Part shown: in pieces, positions 12,801 to 25,920 of the stretch | How the letters are laid out: each line of letters begins with the position of its first letter | How positions within the stretch are numbered: position 1 is the stretch's first letter | Origin: Pristionchus mayeri | Lineage: Eukaryota > Nematoda > Chromadorea > Rhabditida > Neodiplogasteridae | Assembly: GCA_036245805.1 (NCBI GenBank) | Contig: BTRK01000006.1 | Span: 10,200,365 to 10,264,364 of the forward strand | DNA length: 64,000 bases | Direction: 5' to 3' | Made by a program: the position numbers and the translations under genes | The notes under the pieces: generated by a model | The model's input: the letters and a program-made list of their open reading frames with translations, nothing else | The model's database searches: none | What the model was told of the DNA's origin: nothing

Positions 12801-15800
12801 TCTCCTCTAGACAATCTAGGGCCATTTCTCCTCTAGACAATCTAGGGTCCTTTCTCCTCTAGACAATCTAGGGTCCTTTCTCCTCTAGACAATCTAGGGT
12901 CCTTTCTCCTCTAGACAATCTAGGGCCATTTCTCCTCTAGACAATCTAGGGCCCTTTCTCCTCTAGACAATCTAGGGTCCTTTCTCCTCTAGACAATCTA
13001 GGGCCATTTCTCCTCTAGACAATCTAGGGCCATTTCTCCTCTAGACAATCTTGGGCCATTTCTCTCTAGACAATCTAGGGTCCTTTCTCCTCTAGACAAT
13101 CTAGGGTCCTTTCTCCTCTAGACAATCTAGGGTCCTTTCTTCTCTAGACAATCTAGGGTCCTTCCTCCTTTAGACAATCTAGGGTCCTTCCTCCTCTAGA
13201 CAATCTAGGGCCTTTCTCCTCTAGACAATCTAGGGCCATTTCTCCTCTAGACAATCTAGGGTCCTTTCTCCTCTAGACAATCTAGGGTCCTTTCTCCTCT
13301 AGACAATCTAGGGTCCTTTCTCCTCTAGACAATTTAGGGCCCTTTCTCATCTGGACAATCTAGGGCCCTTTCTCCTCTAGACAATCTATGGCCATTTCTC
13401 CTCTAGACAATCTAGGGCCATTTCTCCTCTAGACAATCTAGGGCCATTTCTCCTCTAGACAATCTAGGGCCCTTTCTCATCTGGAAAATCTAGGTCCTTC
13501 CTCCTCTAGACAATCTAGGGCCATTTCTCCTCTAGACAATCTAGGGCCCTTTCTCCTCTAGACAATTTAGGGCCCTTTCTCATCTGAAAAATCTAGGGCC
13601 CTTTCTCCTCTAGACAATCTAGGGCCCTTTCTCCTCTAGACAATCTAGGGCCATTTCTCCTCTTGACAATCTAGGGCCATTTCTCCTCTAGACAATCTAG
13701 GGTCCTTTCTCCTCTAGACAATCTAGGGTCCTTTCTCCTTTAGATAATCTAGGGTCCTTTCTTCTCTAGACAATCTAGGGTCCTTCCTCCTCTAGACAAT
13801 CTAGGGTCCTTTCTCCTCTAGACAATCTAGGTCCTTCCTCCTCTAGACAATCTAGGGTCCTTTCTCCTCTAGACAATCTAGGGTCCTTCCTCCTCTAGAC
13901 AATTTAGGGCCCTTTCTCATCTGGACAATCTAGGGCCCTTTCTCCTCTAGACAATCTAGGGTCCTTCCTCCTCTAGACAATCTAGGGTCCTTCCTCCTCT
14001 AGACAACATAGGGTCTTTCTCCTCTAGACAACATAGGGCCCTTTCTCCTCTAGACAATCTAGGGTCCTTTCTCCTCTAGACAATCTAGGGTCCTTTCTCC
14101 TCTAGACAATCTAGGGTCCTTTCTCCTCTAGACAATCTAGGGTCCTTTCTTCTCTAGACAATCTAGGGTCCTTCCTCCTCTAGACAATCTAGGGCCATTT
14201 CTCCTCTAGACAATCTAGGGCCATTTCTCCTCTAGACAATCTAGGGTCCTTTCTCTCTAGACAATCTAGGGTCCTTCCTCCTCTAGACAATTTAGGGCCC
14301 TTTCTCATCTGAAAAATCTAGGGCCCTTTCTCCTCTAGACAATCTAGGGCCCTTTCTCCTCTAGACAATCTAGGGCCATTTCTCCTCTTGACAATCTAGG
14401 GCCCTTTCTCCTCTAGACAATCTAGGGCCCTTTCTCCTCTAGACAATCTAGGGCCATTTCTCCTCTTGACAATCTAGGGCCATTTCTCCTCTAGACAATC
14501 TAGGGTCCTTTCTCCTCTAGACAATCTAGGGTCCTTTCTCCTTTAGATAATCTAGGGTCCTTTCTTCTCTAGACAATCTAGGGTCCTTCCTCCTCTAGAC
14601 AATCTAGGGTCCTTTCTCCTCTAGACAATCTAGGTCCTTCCTCCTCTAGACAATCTAGGGTCCTTTCTCCTCTAGACAATCTAGGGTCCTTCCTCCTCTA
14701 GACAATTTAGGGCCCTTTCTCATCTGGACAATCTAGGGCCCTTTCTCCTCTAGACAATCTAGGGTCCTTCCTCCTCTAGACAATCTAGGGTCCTTCCTCC
14801 TCTAGACAACATAGGGTCTTTCCTCCTCTAGACAACATAGGGCCCTTTCTCCTCTAGACAATCTAGGGTCCTTTCTCCTCTAGACAATCTAGGGTCCTTT
14901 CTCCTCTAGACAATCTAGGGTCCTTTCTCCTCTAGACAATCTAGGGTCCTTTCTTCTCTAGACAATCTAGGGTCCTTCCTCCTCTAGACAATCTAGGGCC
15001 ATTTCTCCTCTAGACAATCTAGGGCCATTTCTCCTCTAGACAATCTAGGGTCCTTTCTCCTCTAGACAATCTAGGGTCCTTCCTCCTCTAGACAATTTAG
15101 GGCCCTTTCTCATCTGGACAATCTAGGGCCCTTTCTCCTCTAGACAATTTAGGGTCCTTCCTCCTCTAGACAATCTAGGGCCATTTCTCCTCTAGACAAT
15201 CTAGGGCCATTTCTCCTCTAGACAATCTAGGGCCATTTCTCCTCTAGACAATCTAGGGTCCTTTCTCCTCTAGACAATCTAGGGTCCTTTCTCCTCTAGA
15301 CAATCTAGGGCCATTTCTCCTCTAGACAATCTAGGGCCCTTTCTCCTCTAGACAATTTAGGGCCCTTTCTCATCTGGAAAATCTAGGGCCCTTTCTCCTC
15401 TAGACAATCTAGGGTCCTTTCTCCTCTAAACAATCTAGGGCCATTTCTCCTCTTGACAATCTAGGGCCATTTCTCCTCTAGACAATCTAGGGTCCTTTCT
15501 CCTCTAGACAATCTAGGGCCATTTCTCCTCTAGACAATCTAGGGTCCTTTCTCCTCTAGACAATCTAGGGTCCTTCCTCCTCTAGACAATTTAGGGCCCT
15601 TTCTCATCTGAAAAATCTAGGGCCCTTTCTCCTCTAGACAATCTAGGGCCCTTTCTCCTCTAGACAATCTAGGGCCATTTCTCCTCTTGACAATCTAGGG
15701 CCCTTTCTCCTCTAGACAATCTAGGGCCCTTTCTCCTCTAGACAATCTAGGGCCATTTCTCCTCTTGACAATCTAGGGCCATTTCTCCTCTAGACAATCT

Positions 15801-18800
15801 AGGGTCCTTTCTCCTCTAGACAATCTAGGGTCCTTTCTCCTTTAGATAATCTAGGGTCCTTTCTTCTCTAGACAATCTAGGGTCCTTCCTCCTCTAGACA
15901 ATCTAGGGTCCTTTCTCCTCTAGACAATCTAGGTCCTTCCTCCTCTAGACAATCTAGGGTCCTTTCTCCTCTAGACAATCTAGGGTCCTTCCTCCTCTAG
16001 ACAATTTAGGGCCCTTTCTCATCTGGACAATCTAGGGCCCTTTCTCCTCTAGACAATCTAGGGTCCTTCCTCCTCTAGACAATCTAGGGTCCTTCCTCCT
16101 CTAGACAACATAGGGTCTTTCCTCCTCTAGACAACATAGGGCCCTTTCTCCTCTAGACAATCTAGGGTCCTTTCTCCTCTAGACAATCTAGGGTCCTTTC
16201 TCCTCTAGACAATCTAGGGTCCTTTCTCCTCTAGACAATCTAGGGTCCTTTCTCCTCTAGACAATCTAGGGTCCTTTCTCCTCTAGACAATCTAGGGTCC
16301 TTTCTTCTCTAGACAATCTAGGGTCCTTCCTCCTCTAGACAATCTAGGGCCATTTCTCCTCTAGACAATCTAGGGCCATTTCTCCTCTAGACAATCTAGG
16401 GTCCTTTCTTCTCTAGACAATCTAGGGTCCTTCCTCCTCTAGACAATTTAGGGCCCTTTCTCATCTGGACAATCTAGGGCCCTTTCTCCTCTAGACAATT
16501 TAGGGTCCTTCCTCCTCTAGACAATCTAGGGCCATTTCTCCTCTAGACAATCTAGGGCCATTTCTCCTCTAGACAATCTAGGGCCATTTCTCCTCTAGAC
16601 AATCTAGGGTCCTTTCTCCTCTAGACAATCTAGGGTCCTTTCTCCTCTAGACAATCTAGGGCCATTTCTCCTCTAGACAATCTAGGGCCCTTTCTCCTCT
16701 AGACAATTTAGGGCCCTTTCTCATCTGGAAAATCTAGGGCCCTTTCTCCTCTAGACAATCTAGGGTCCTTTCTCCTCTAAACAATCTAGGGCCATTTCTC
16801 CTCTTGACAATCTAGGGCCATTTCTCCTCTAGACAATCTAGGGTCCTTTCTCCTCTAGACAATCTAGGGTCCTTTCTCCTCTAGACAATCTAGGGCCATT
16901 TCTCCTCTAGACAATCTAGGGCCCTTTCTCCTCTAGACAATTTAGGGCCCTTTCTCATCTGAAAAATCTAGGGCCCTTTCTCCTCTAGACAATCTAGGGC
17001 CCTTTCTCCTCTAGACAATCTAGGGCCATTTCTCCTCTTGACAATCTAGGGCCATTTCTCCTCTAGACAATCTAGGGTCCTTTCTCCTCTAGACAATCTA
17101 GGGTCCTTTCTCCTTTAGATAATCTAGGGTCCTTTCTTCTCTAGACAATCTAGGGCCCTTTCTCCTCTAGACAATCTAGGGCCATTTCTCCTCTAGACAA
17201 TCTAGGGCCATTTCTCCTCTAGACAATCTAGGGCCCTTTCTCCTCTAGACAATTTAGGGCCCTTTCTCATCTGGAAAATCTAGGGCCCTTTCTCCTCTAG
17301 ACAATCTAGGGTCCTTTCTCCTCTAAACAATCTAGGGCCATTTCTCCTCTTGACAATCTAGGGCCATTTCTCCTCTAGACAATCTAGGGTCCTTTCTCCT
17401 CTAGACAATCTAGGGCCATTTCTCCTCTAGACAATCTAGGGCCCTTTCTCCTCTAGACAATTTAGGGCCCTTTCTCATCTGAAAAATCTAGGGCCCTTTC
17501 TCCTCTAGACAATCTAGGGCCCTTTCTCCTCTAGACAATCTAGGGCCATTTCTCCTCTTGACAATCTAGGGCCATTTCTCCTCTAGACAATCTAGGGTCC
17601 TTTCTCCTCTAGACAATCTAGGGTCCTTTCTCCTTTAGATAATCTAGGGTCCTTTCTTCTCTAGACAATCTAGGGCCCTTTCTCCTCTAGACAATCTAGG
17701 GCCATTTCTCCTCTTGACAATCTAGGGCCATTTCTCCTCTAGACAATCTAGGGTCCTTTCTCCTCTAGACAATCTAGGGTCGTTTCTCCTTTAGATAATC
17801 TAGGGTCCTTTCTTCTCTAGACAATCTAGGGTCCTTCCTCCTCTAGACAATCTAGGGTCCTTTCTCCTCTAGACAATCTAGGTCCTTCCTCCTCTAGACA
17901 ATCTAGGGTCCTTTCTCCTCTAGACAATCTAGGGTCCTTCCTCCTCTAGACAATTTAGGGCCCTTTCTCATCTGGACAATCTAGGGCCCTTTCTCCTCTA
18001 GACAATCTAGGGTCCTTCCTCCTCTAGACAATCTAGGGTCCTTCCTCCTCTAGACAACATAGGGTCTTTCCTCCTCTAGACAACATAGGGCCCTTTCTCC
18101 TCTAGACAATCTAGGGTCCTTTCTCCTCTAGACAATCTAGGGTCCTTTCTCCTCTAGACAATCTAGGGTCCTTTCTCCTCTAGACAATCTAGGGTCCTTT
18201 CTTCTCTAGACAATCTAGGGTCCTTCCTCCTCTAGACAATCTAGGGCCATTTCTCCTCTAGACAATCTAGGGCCATTTCTCCTCTAGACAATCTAGGGTC
18301 CTTTCTCCTCTAGACAATCTAGGGTCCTTCCTCCTCTAGACAATTTAGGGCCCTTTCTCATCTGGACAATCTAGGGCCCTTTCTCCTCTAGACAATTTAG
18401 GGTCCTTCCTCCTCTAGACAATCTAGGGCCATTTCTCCTCTAGACAATCTAGGGCCCTTTCTCCTCTAGACAATCTAGGGCCCTTTCTCCTCTAGACAAT
18501 TTAGGGCCCTTTCTCATCTGGAAAATCTAGGGCCCTTTCTCCTCTAGACAATCTAGGGCCCTTTCTCCTCTAGACAATCTAGGGCCCTTTCTCCTCTAGA
18601 CAATTTAGGGCCCTTTCTCATCTGGAAAATCTAGGGCCCTTTCTCCTCTACACAATCTAGGGCCCTTTCTCCTCTAGACAATCTAGGGCCCTTTCTCCTC
18701 TAGACAATTTAGGGCCCTTTCTCATCTGGAAAATCTAGGGCCATTTCTCCTCTTGACAATCTAGGGCCATTTCTCCTCTTGACAATCTAGGGTCCTTTCT

Positions 18801-21130
18801 CCTCTAGACAATCTAGGGTCCTTTCTCCTCTAGATAATCTAGGGTCCTTTCTTCTCTAGACAATCTAGGGTCCTTCCTCCTCTAGACAATCTAGGGTCCT
18901 TTCTCCTCTAGACAATCTAGGTCCTTCCTCCTCTAGACAATCTAGGGTCCTTTCTCCTCTAGACAATCTAGGGTCCTTCCTCCTCTAGACAATTTAGGGC
19001 CCTTTCTCATCTGGACAATCTAGGGCCCTTTCTCCTCTAGACAATCTAGGGTCCTTCCTCCTCTAGACAATCTAGGGTCCTTCCTCCTCTATACAACATA
19101 GGGTCTTTCCTCCTCTAGACAACATAGGGCCCTTTCTCCTCTAGACAATCTAGGGTCCTTTCTCCTCTAGACAATCTAGGGTCCTTTCTCCTCTAGACAA
19201 TCTAGGGTCCTTTCTCCTCTAGACAATCTAGGGTCCTTTCTTCTCTAGACAATCTAGGGTCCTTCCTCCTCTAGACAATCTAGGGCCATTTCTCCTCTAG
19301 ACAATCTAGGGCCATTTCTCCTCTAGACAATCTAGGGTCCTTTCTCCTCTAGACAATCTAGGGTCCTTCCTCCTCTAGACAATTTAGGGCCCTTTCTCAT
19401 CTGGACAATCTAGGGCCCTTTCTCCTCTAGACAATTTAGGGTCCTTCCTCCTCTAGACAATCTAGGGCCATTTCTCCTCTAGACAATCTAGGGCCATTTC
19501 TCCTCTAGACAATCTAGGGTCCTTTCTCCTCTAGACAATCTAGGGTCCTTTCTCCTCTAGACAATCTAGGGCCATTTCTCCTCTAGACAATCTAGGGCCC
19601 TTTCTCCTCTAGACAATTTAGGGCCATTTCTCCTCTAGACAATCTAGGGCCATTTCTCCTCTAGACAATCTAGGGTCCTTTCTCCTCTAGACAATCTAGG
19701 GTCCTTTCTCCTCTAGACAATCTAGGGCCATTTCTCCTCTAGACAATCTAGGGCCCTTTCTCCTCTAGACAATTTAGGGCCATTTCTCCTCTAGACAATC
19801 TAGGGCCCTTTCTCCTCTAGACAATCTAGGGTCCTTTCTCCTCTAGACAATCTAGGGCCATTTCTCCTCTAGACAATCTAGGGCCATTTCTCCTCTAGAC
19901 AATCTAGGGTCCTTCCTCCTCTAGACAATTTAGGGCCCTTTCTCATCTGGACAATCTAGGGCCCTTTCTCCTCTAGACAATCTAGGGTCCTTCCTCCTCT
20001 AGACAATCTAGGGTCCTTCCTCCTCTAGACAACATAGGGTCTTTCCTCCTCTAGACAACATAGGGCCCTTTCTCCTCTAGACAATCTAGGGTCCTTTCTC
20101 CTCTAGACAATCTAGGGTCCTTTCTCCTCTAGACAATCTAGGGTCCTTTCTCCTCTAGACAATCTAGGGTCCTTTCTTCTCTAGACAATCTAGGGTCCTT
20201 CCTCCTCTAGACAATCTAGGGCCATTTCTCCTCTAGACAATCTAGGGCCATTTCTCCTCTAGACAATCTAGGGTCCTTTCTCCTCTAGACAATCTAGGGT
20301 CCTTCCTCCTCTAGACAATTTAGGGCCCTTTCTCATCTGGACAATCTAGGGCCCTTTCTCCTCTAGACAATTTAGGGTCCTTCCTCCTCTAGACAATCTA
20401 GGGCCATTTCTCCTCTAGACAATCTAGGGCCATTTCTCCTCTAGACAATCTAGGGTCCTTTCTCCTCTAGACAATCTAGGGTCCTTTCTCCTCTAGACAA
20501 TCTAGGGCCATTTCTCCTCTAGACAATCTAGGGCCCTTTCTCCTCTAGACAATTTAGGGCCATTTCTCCTCTAGACAATCTAGGGCCATTTCTCCTCTAG
20601 ACAATCTAGGGTCCTTTCTCCTCTAGACAATCTAGGGTCCTTTCTCCTCTAGACAATCTAGGGCCATTTCTCCTCTAGACAATCTAGGGCCCTTTCTCCT
20701 CTAGACAATTTAGGGCCATTTCTCCTCTAGACAATCTAGGGCCCTTTCTCCTCTAGACAATCTAGGGTCCTTTCTCCTCTAGACAATCTAGGGCCATTTC
20801 TCCTCTAGACAATCTAGGGCCATTTCTCCTCTAGACAATCTAGGGCCATTTCTCCTCTAGACAATCTAGGGTCCTTTCTCCTCTAGACAATCTAGGGTCC
20901 TTTCTCCTCTAGACAATCTAGGGCCATTTCTCCTCTAGACAATCTAGGGCCCTTTCTCCTCTAGACAATTTAGGGCCATTTCTCCTCTAGACAATCTAGG
21001 GCCATTTCTCCTCTAGACAATCTAGGGTCCTTTCTCCTCTAGACAATCTAGGGTCCTTTCTCCTCTAGACAATCTAGGGCCATTTCTCCTCTAGACAATC
21101 TAGGGCCCTTTCTCCTCTAGACAATTTAGG
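9867..21130. repeat. 26-bp satellite array, block II
   Basis: The same monomer and orientation as block I, with a different variant mix. Types A, E (TTCCTCC) and G (TTTCTTCTC) are common. New markers appear: 25-bp monomers with CTAGGTCC (one G lost), TCTTGACAA, TTTAGATAA, CATCTGGAAAATC, CATCTGAAAAATC and AACATAGGGTCTTTCC. The block I markers CTACGG and CCGCTAG, and the 21-bp monomers, were not seen here. Internal HORs of about 1.3 kb, 936 bp and 416 bp are listed separately. The right boundary is approximate, set where CTTGGG and TTATCC variants begin. No genes are present. Confidence 0.95.
14240..18000. repeat. 1299/1351-bp HOR with a nested 520/546-bp duplication
   Basis: The CATCTGAAAAATC variant lies at 14311, 15610, 16961 and 17481. 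The first two are 1299 bp apart; the flanking TCTTGACAA pair (14390/15689 and 14468/15767) and AACATAGGGTCT (14815/16114) share this offset. The next interval is 1351 bp, 52 more, explained by two extra A monomers around 16.18-16.29 kb; the CTCTAAACAA variant (15428/16779) confirms 1351. A local duplication then follows: CTCTAAACAA repeats at 546 bp (16779/17325) and CTGAAAAATC and TTTAGAT at 520 bp, one monomer shorter. The outer ends are approximate. Confidence 0.82.
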
Positions 21131-21388
21131 GCCATTTCTCCTCTAGACAATCTAGGGCCCTTTCTCCTCTAGACAATCTAGGGTCCTTTCTCTTCTAGAC
21201 AATCTAGGGCCATTTCTCCTCTAGACAATCTAGGGCCATTTCTCCTCTAGACAATCTTGGGCCATTTCTCCTCTAGACAATCTAGGGTCCTTTCTCCTCT
21301 AGACAATCTAGGGTCCTTTCTCCTCTAGACAATCTAGGGTCCTTTCTCCTCTAGACAATCTAGGGCCATTTCTCCTCTAGACAATCTA
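19102..21388. repeat. 936-bp HOR followed by a 416-bp tandem duplication
   Basis: AACATAGGGTCT at 19102 and 20038 are 936 bp (36 monomers) apart. The AATTTAGGGCCATTT variants at 19621 and 19777 recur at 20557 and 20713 with the same offset. The last two then recur at 20973 and 21129, an offset of 416 bp (16 monomers). The 936-bp unit was therefore copied and its right part copied again. All three intervals are exact multiples of 26. The 3-prime end is approximate. Confidence 0.83.
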
Positions 21389-23430
21389 GGGCCCTTTCTC
21401 CTCTAGACAATCTAGGGTCCTTTCTCCTCTAGACAATCTAGGGCCATTTCTCCTCTAGACAATCTAGGGCCATTTCTCCTCTAGACAATCTTGGGCCATT
21501 TCTCCTCTAGACAATCTAGGGTCCTTTCTCCTCTAGACAATCTAGGGTCCTTTCTCCTCTAGACAATCTAGGGTCCTTTCTTCTCTAGACAATCTAGGGT
21601 CCTTCCTCCTTTAGACAATCTAGGGTCCTTCCTCCTCTAGACAATCTAGGGCCTTTCTCCTCTAGACAATCTAGGGCCATTTATCCTCTAGACAATCTAG
21701 GGTCCTTTCTCCTCTAGACAATCTAGGGTCCTTTCTCCTCTAGACAATTTAGGGCCCTTTCTCATCTGGACAATCTAGGGCCCTTTCTCCTCTAGACAAT
21801 CTATGGCCATTTCTCCTCTAGACAATCTAGGGCCATTTCTCCTCTAGACAATCTAGGGCCATTTCTCCTCTAGACAATCTAGGGTCCTCTCTCCTCTAGA
21901 CAATCTAGGGTCCTTTCTCCTCTAGACAATCTAGGGCCCTTTCTCCTCTAGACAATCTAGGGTCCTTTCTCCTCTAGACAATCTAGGGCCATTTCTCCTC
22001 TAGACAATCTAGGGCCATTTCTCCTCTAGACAATCTACGGTCCTTTCTCCTCTAGACAATCTAGGGTCCTTTCTCCTCTAGACAATTTAGGGCCCTTTCT
22101 CCTCTAGACAATCTAGGGCCCTTTCTCCTCTAGACAATTTAGGGTCCTTCCTCCTCTAGACAATCTAGGGCCATTTCTCCTCTAGACAATCTAGGGCCAT
22201 TTCTCCTCTAGACAATCTAGGGCCCTTTCTCCTCTAGACAATTTAGGGCCCTTTCTCATCTGGGAAATCTAGGGTCCTTTCTCCTCTAGACAATCTAGGG
22301 TCCTTTCTCCTCTAGACAATCTAGGGCCATTTCTCCTCTAGACAATCTAGGGCCCTTTCTCCTCTAGACAATTTAGGGCCATTTCTCCTCTAGACAATCT
22401 AGGGCCCTTTCTCCTCTAGACAATCTAGGGTCCTTTCTCCTCTAGACAATCTAGGGCCATTTCTCCTCTAGACAATCTAGGGCCATTTCTCCTCTAGACA
22501 ATCTTGGGCCATTTCTCCTCTAGACAATCTAGGGTCCTTTCTCCTCTAGACAATCTAGGGTCCTTTCTCCTCTAGACAATCTAGGGTCCTTTCTCCTCTA
22601 GACAATCTAGGGCCATTTCTCCTCTAGACAATCTAGGGCCCTTTCTCCTCTAGACAATCTAGGGTCCTTTCTCCTCTAGACAATCTAGGGCCATTTCTCC
22701 TCTAGACAATCTAGGGCCATTTCTCCTCTAGACAATCTTGGGCCATTTCTCCTCTAGACAATCTAGGGTCCTTTCTCCTCTAGACAATCTAGGGTCCTTT
22801 CTCCTCTAGACAATCTAGGGTCCTTTCTTCTCTAGACAATCTAGGGTCCTTCCTCCTTTAGACAATCTAGGGTCCTTCCTCCTCTAGACAATCTAGGGCC
22901 TTTCTCCTCTAGACAATCTAGGGCCATTTATCCTCTAGACAATCTAGGGTCCTTTCTCCTCTAGACAATCTAGGGTCCTTTCTCCTCTAGACAATTTAGG
23001 GCCCTTTCTCATCTGGACAATCTAGGGCCCTTTCTCCTCTAGACAATCTATGGCCATTTCTCCTCTAGACAATCTAGGGCCATTTCTCCTCTAGACAATC
23101 TAGGGCCATTTCTCCTCTAGACAATCTAGGGTCCTCTCTCCTCTAGACAATCTAGGGTCCTTTCTCCTCTAGACAATCTAGGGCCCTTTCTCCTCTAGAC
23201 AATCTAGGGTCCTTTCTCCTCTAGACAATCTAGGGCCATTTCTCCTCTAGACAATCTAGGGCCATTTCTCCTCTAGACAATCTAGGGTCCTTTCTCCTCT
23301 AGACAATCTAGGGTCCTTTCTCCTCTAGACAATTTAGGGCCCTTTCTCCTCTAGACAATCTAGGGCCCTTTCTCCTCTAGACAATTTAGGGTCCTTCCTC
23401 CTCTAGACAATCTAGGGCCCTTTCTCCTCT
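21135..23430. repeat. 1247-bp HOR, tandem duplication
   Basis: Four independent markers repeat at exactly 1247 bp: CTTGGG 21257/22504 and 21491/22738, GGGCCATTTATCC 21683/22930, and TCCTCTCTCC 21884/23131. The length is 48 monomers minus one base, matching one 25-bp GGGCCTTTC monomer per copy. Copies are about 21.13-22.38 kb and 22.38-23.43 kb, the second perhaps incomplete. A CATCTGGGAAATC variant lies close to the junction at about 22260. Ends are approximate. Confidence 0.87.
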
Positions 23431-23499
23431 AGACAATTTAGGGCCCTTTCTCATCTGGGAAATCTAGGGCCCTTTCTCATCTGGGAAATCTAGGGCCCT

Positions 23500-25920
23500 T
23501 TCTCCTCTAGACAATCTAGGGCCTTTCTCCTCTAGACAATCTAGGGCCATTTCTCCTCTAGACAATCTAGGGTCCTTTCTCCTCTAGACAATCTAGGGTC
23601 CTTTCTCCTCTAGACAATTTAGGGCCCTTTCTCATCTGGACAATCTAGGGCCCTTTCTCCTCTAGACAATCTAGGGCCATTTCTCCTCTAGACAATCTAG
23701 GGCCATTTCTCCTCTAGACAATCTAGGGCCATTTCTCCTCTAGACAATCTAGGGTCCTCTCTCCTCTAGACAATCTAGGGTCCTTTCTCCTCTAGACAAT
23801 CTAGGGCCCTTTCTCCTCTAGACAATCTAGGGTCCTATCTCCTCTAGACAATCTAGGGCCATTTCTCCTCTAGACAATCTAGGGTCCTTTCTCCTCTAGA
23901 CAATCTAGGGTCCTTTCTCCTCTAGACAATTTAGGGCCCTTTCTCCTCTAGACAATCTAGGGCCCTTTCTCCTCTAGACAATTTAGGGTCCTTCCTCCTC
24001 TAGACAATCTAGGGCCATTTCTCCTCTAGACAATCTAGGGCCATTTCTCCTCTAGACAATCTAGGGCCTTTCTCCTCTAGACAATCTAGGGCCATTTATC
24101 CTCTAGACAATCTAGGGTCCTTTCTCCTCTAGACAATCTAGGGTCCTTTCTCCTCTAGACAATTTAGGGCCCTTTCTCATCTGGACAATCTAGGGCCCTT
24201 TCTCCTCTAGACAATCTATGGCCATTTCTCCTCTAGACAATCTAGGGCCATTTCTCCTCTAGACAATCTAGGGCCATTTCTCCTCTAGACAATCTAGGGT
24301 CCTCTCTCCTCTAGACAATCTAGGGTCCTTTCTCCTCTAGACAATCTAGGGCCCTTTCTCCTCTAGACAATCTAGGGTCCTTTCTCCTCTAGACAATCTA
24401 GGGCCATTTCTCCTCTAGACAATCTAGGGCCATTTCTCCTCTAGACAATCTAGGGTCCTTTCTCCTCTAGACAATCTAGGGTCCTTTCTCCTCTAGACAA
24501 TTTAGGGCCCTTTCTCCTCTAGACAATCTAGGGCCCTTTCTCCTCTAGACAATTTAGGGTCCTTCCTCCTCTAGACAATCTAGGGCCATTTCTCCTCTAG
24601 ACAATCTAGGGCCCTTTCTCCTCTAGACAATTTAGGGCCCTTTCTCATCTGGGAAATCTAGGGCCCTTTCTCCTCTAGACAATTTAGGGCCCTTTCTCAT
24701 CTGGGAAATCTAGGGCCCTTTCTCCTCTAGACAATCTAGGGCCTTTCTCCTCTAGACAATCTAGGGCCATTTCTCCTCTAGACAATCTAGGGCCATTTCT
24801 CCTCTAGACAATCTAGGGTCCTTTCTCCTCTAGACAATTTAGGGCCCTTTCTCATCTGGACAATCTAGGGCCCTTTCTCCTCTAGACAATCTAGGGCCAT
24901 TTCTCCTCTAGACAATCTAGGGCCATTTCTCCTCTAGACAATCTAGGGCCATTTCTCCTCTAGACAATCTAGGGTCCTCTCTCCTCTAGACAATCTAGGG
25001 TCCTTTCTCCTCTAGACAATCTAGGGCCCTTTCTCCTCTAGACAATCTAGGGTCCTATCTCCTCTAGACAATCTAGGGCCATTTCTCCTCTAGACAATCT
25101 AGGGTCCTTTCTCCTCTAGACAATCTAGGGTCCTTTCTCCTCTAGACAATTTAGGGCCCTTTCTCCTCTAGACAATCTAGGGCCCTTTCTCCTCTAGACA
25201 ATTTAGGGTCCTTCCTCCTCTAGACAATCTAGGGCCATTTCTCCTCTAGACAATCTAGGGCCATTTCTCCTCTAGACAATCTAGGGCCTTTCTCCTCTAG
25301 ACAATCTAGGGCCATTTATCCTCTAGACAATCTAGGGTCCTTTCTCCTCTAGACAATCTAGGGTCCTTTCTCCTCTAGACAATTTAGGGCCCTTTCTCAT
25401 CTGGACAATCTAGGGCCCTTTCTCCTCTAGACAATCTATGGCCATTTCTCCTCTAGACAATCTAGGGCCATTTCTCCTCTAGACAATCTAGGGCCATTTC
25501 TCCTCTAGACAATCTAGGGTCCTCTCTCCTCTAGACAATCTAGGGTCCTTTCTCCTCTAGACAATCTAGGGCCCTTTCTCCTCTAGACAATCTAGGGTCC
25601 TTTCTCCTCTAGACAATCTAGGGCCATTTCTCCTCTAGACAATCTAGGGCCATTTCTCCTCTAGACAATCTAGGGTCCTTTCTCCTCTAGACAATCTAGG
25701 GTCCTTTCTCCTCTAGACAATTTAGGGCCCTTTCTCCTCTAGACAATCTAGGGCCCTTTCTCCTCTAGACAATTTAGGGTCCTTCCTCCTCTAGACAATC
25801 TAGGGCCATTTCTCCTCTAGACAATCTAGGGCCCTTTCTCCTCTAGACAATTTAGGGCCCTTTCTCATCTGGGAAATCTAGGGCCCTTTCTCCTCTAGAC
25901 AATCTAGGGCCTTTCTCCTC
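23500..25920. repeat. 1220-bp HOR, tandem duplication (block III)
   Basis: Markers repeat at exactly 1220 bp: TCCTCTCTCC 23754/24974 and 24299/25519, and TTATCC 24098/25318. The length is 47 monomers minus two bases, consistent with two 25-bp GGGCCTTTC monomers per unit. The rare GGGTCCTATCTCC variant also appears in both copies (about 23835 and 25055) and again near 26220. The module that follows is 623 bp between TCCTCTCTCC marks (25519/26142), the same as 23131/23754. Confidence 0.87.
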
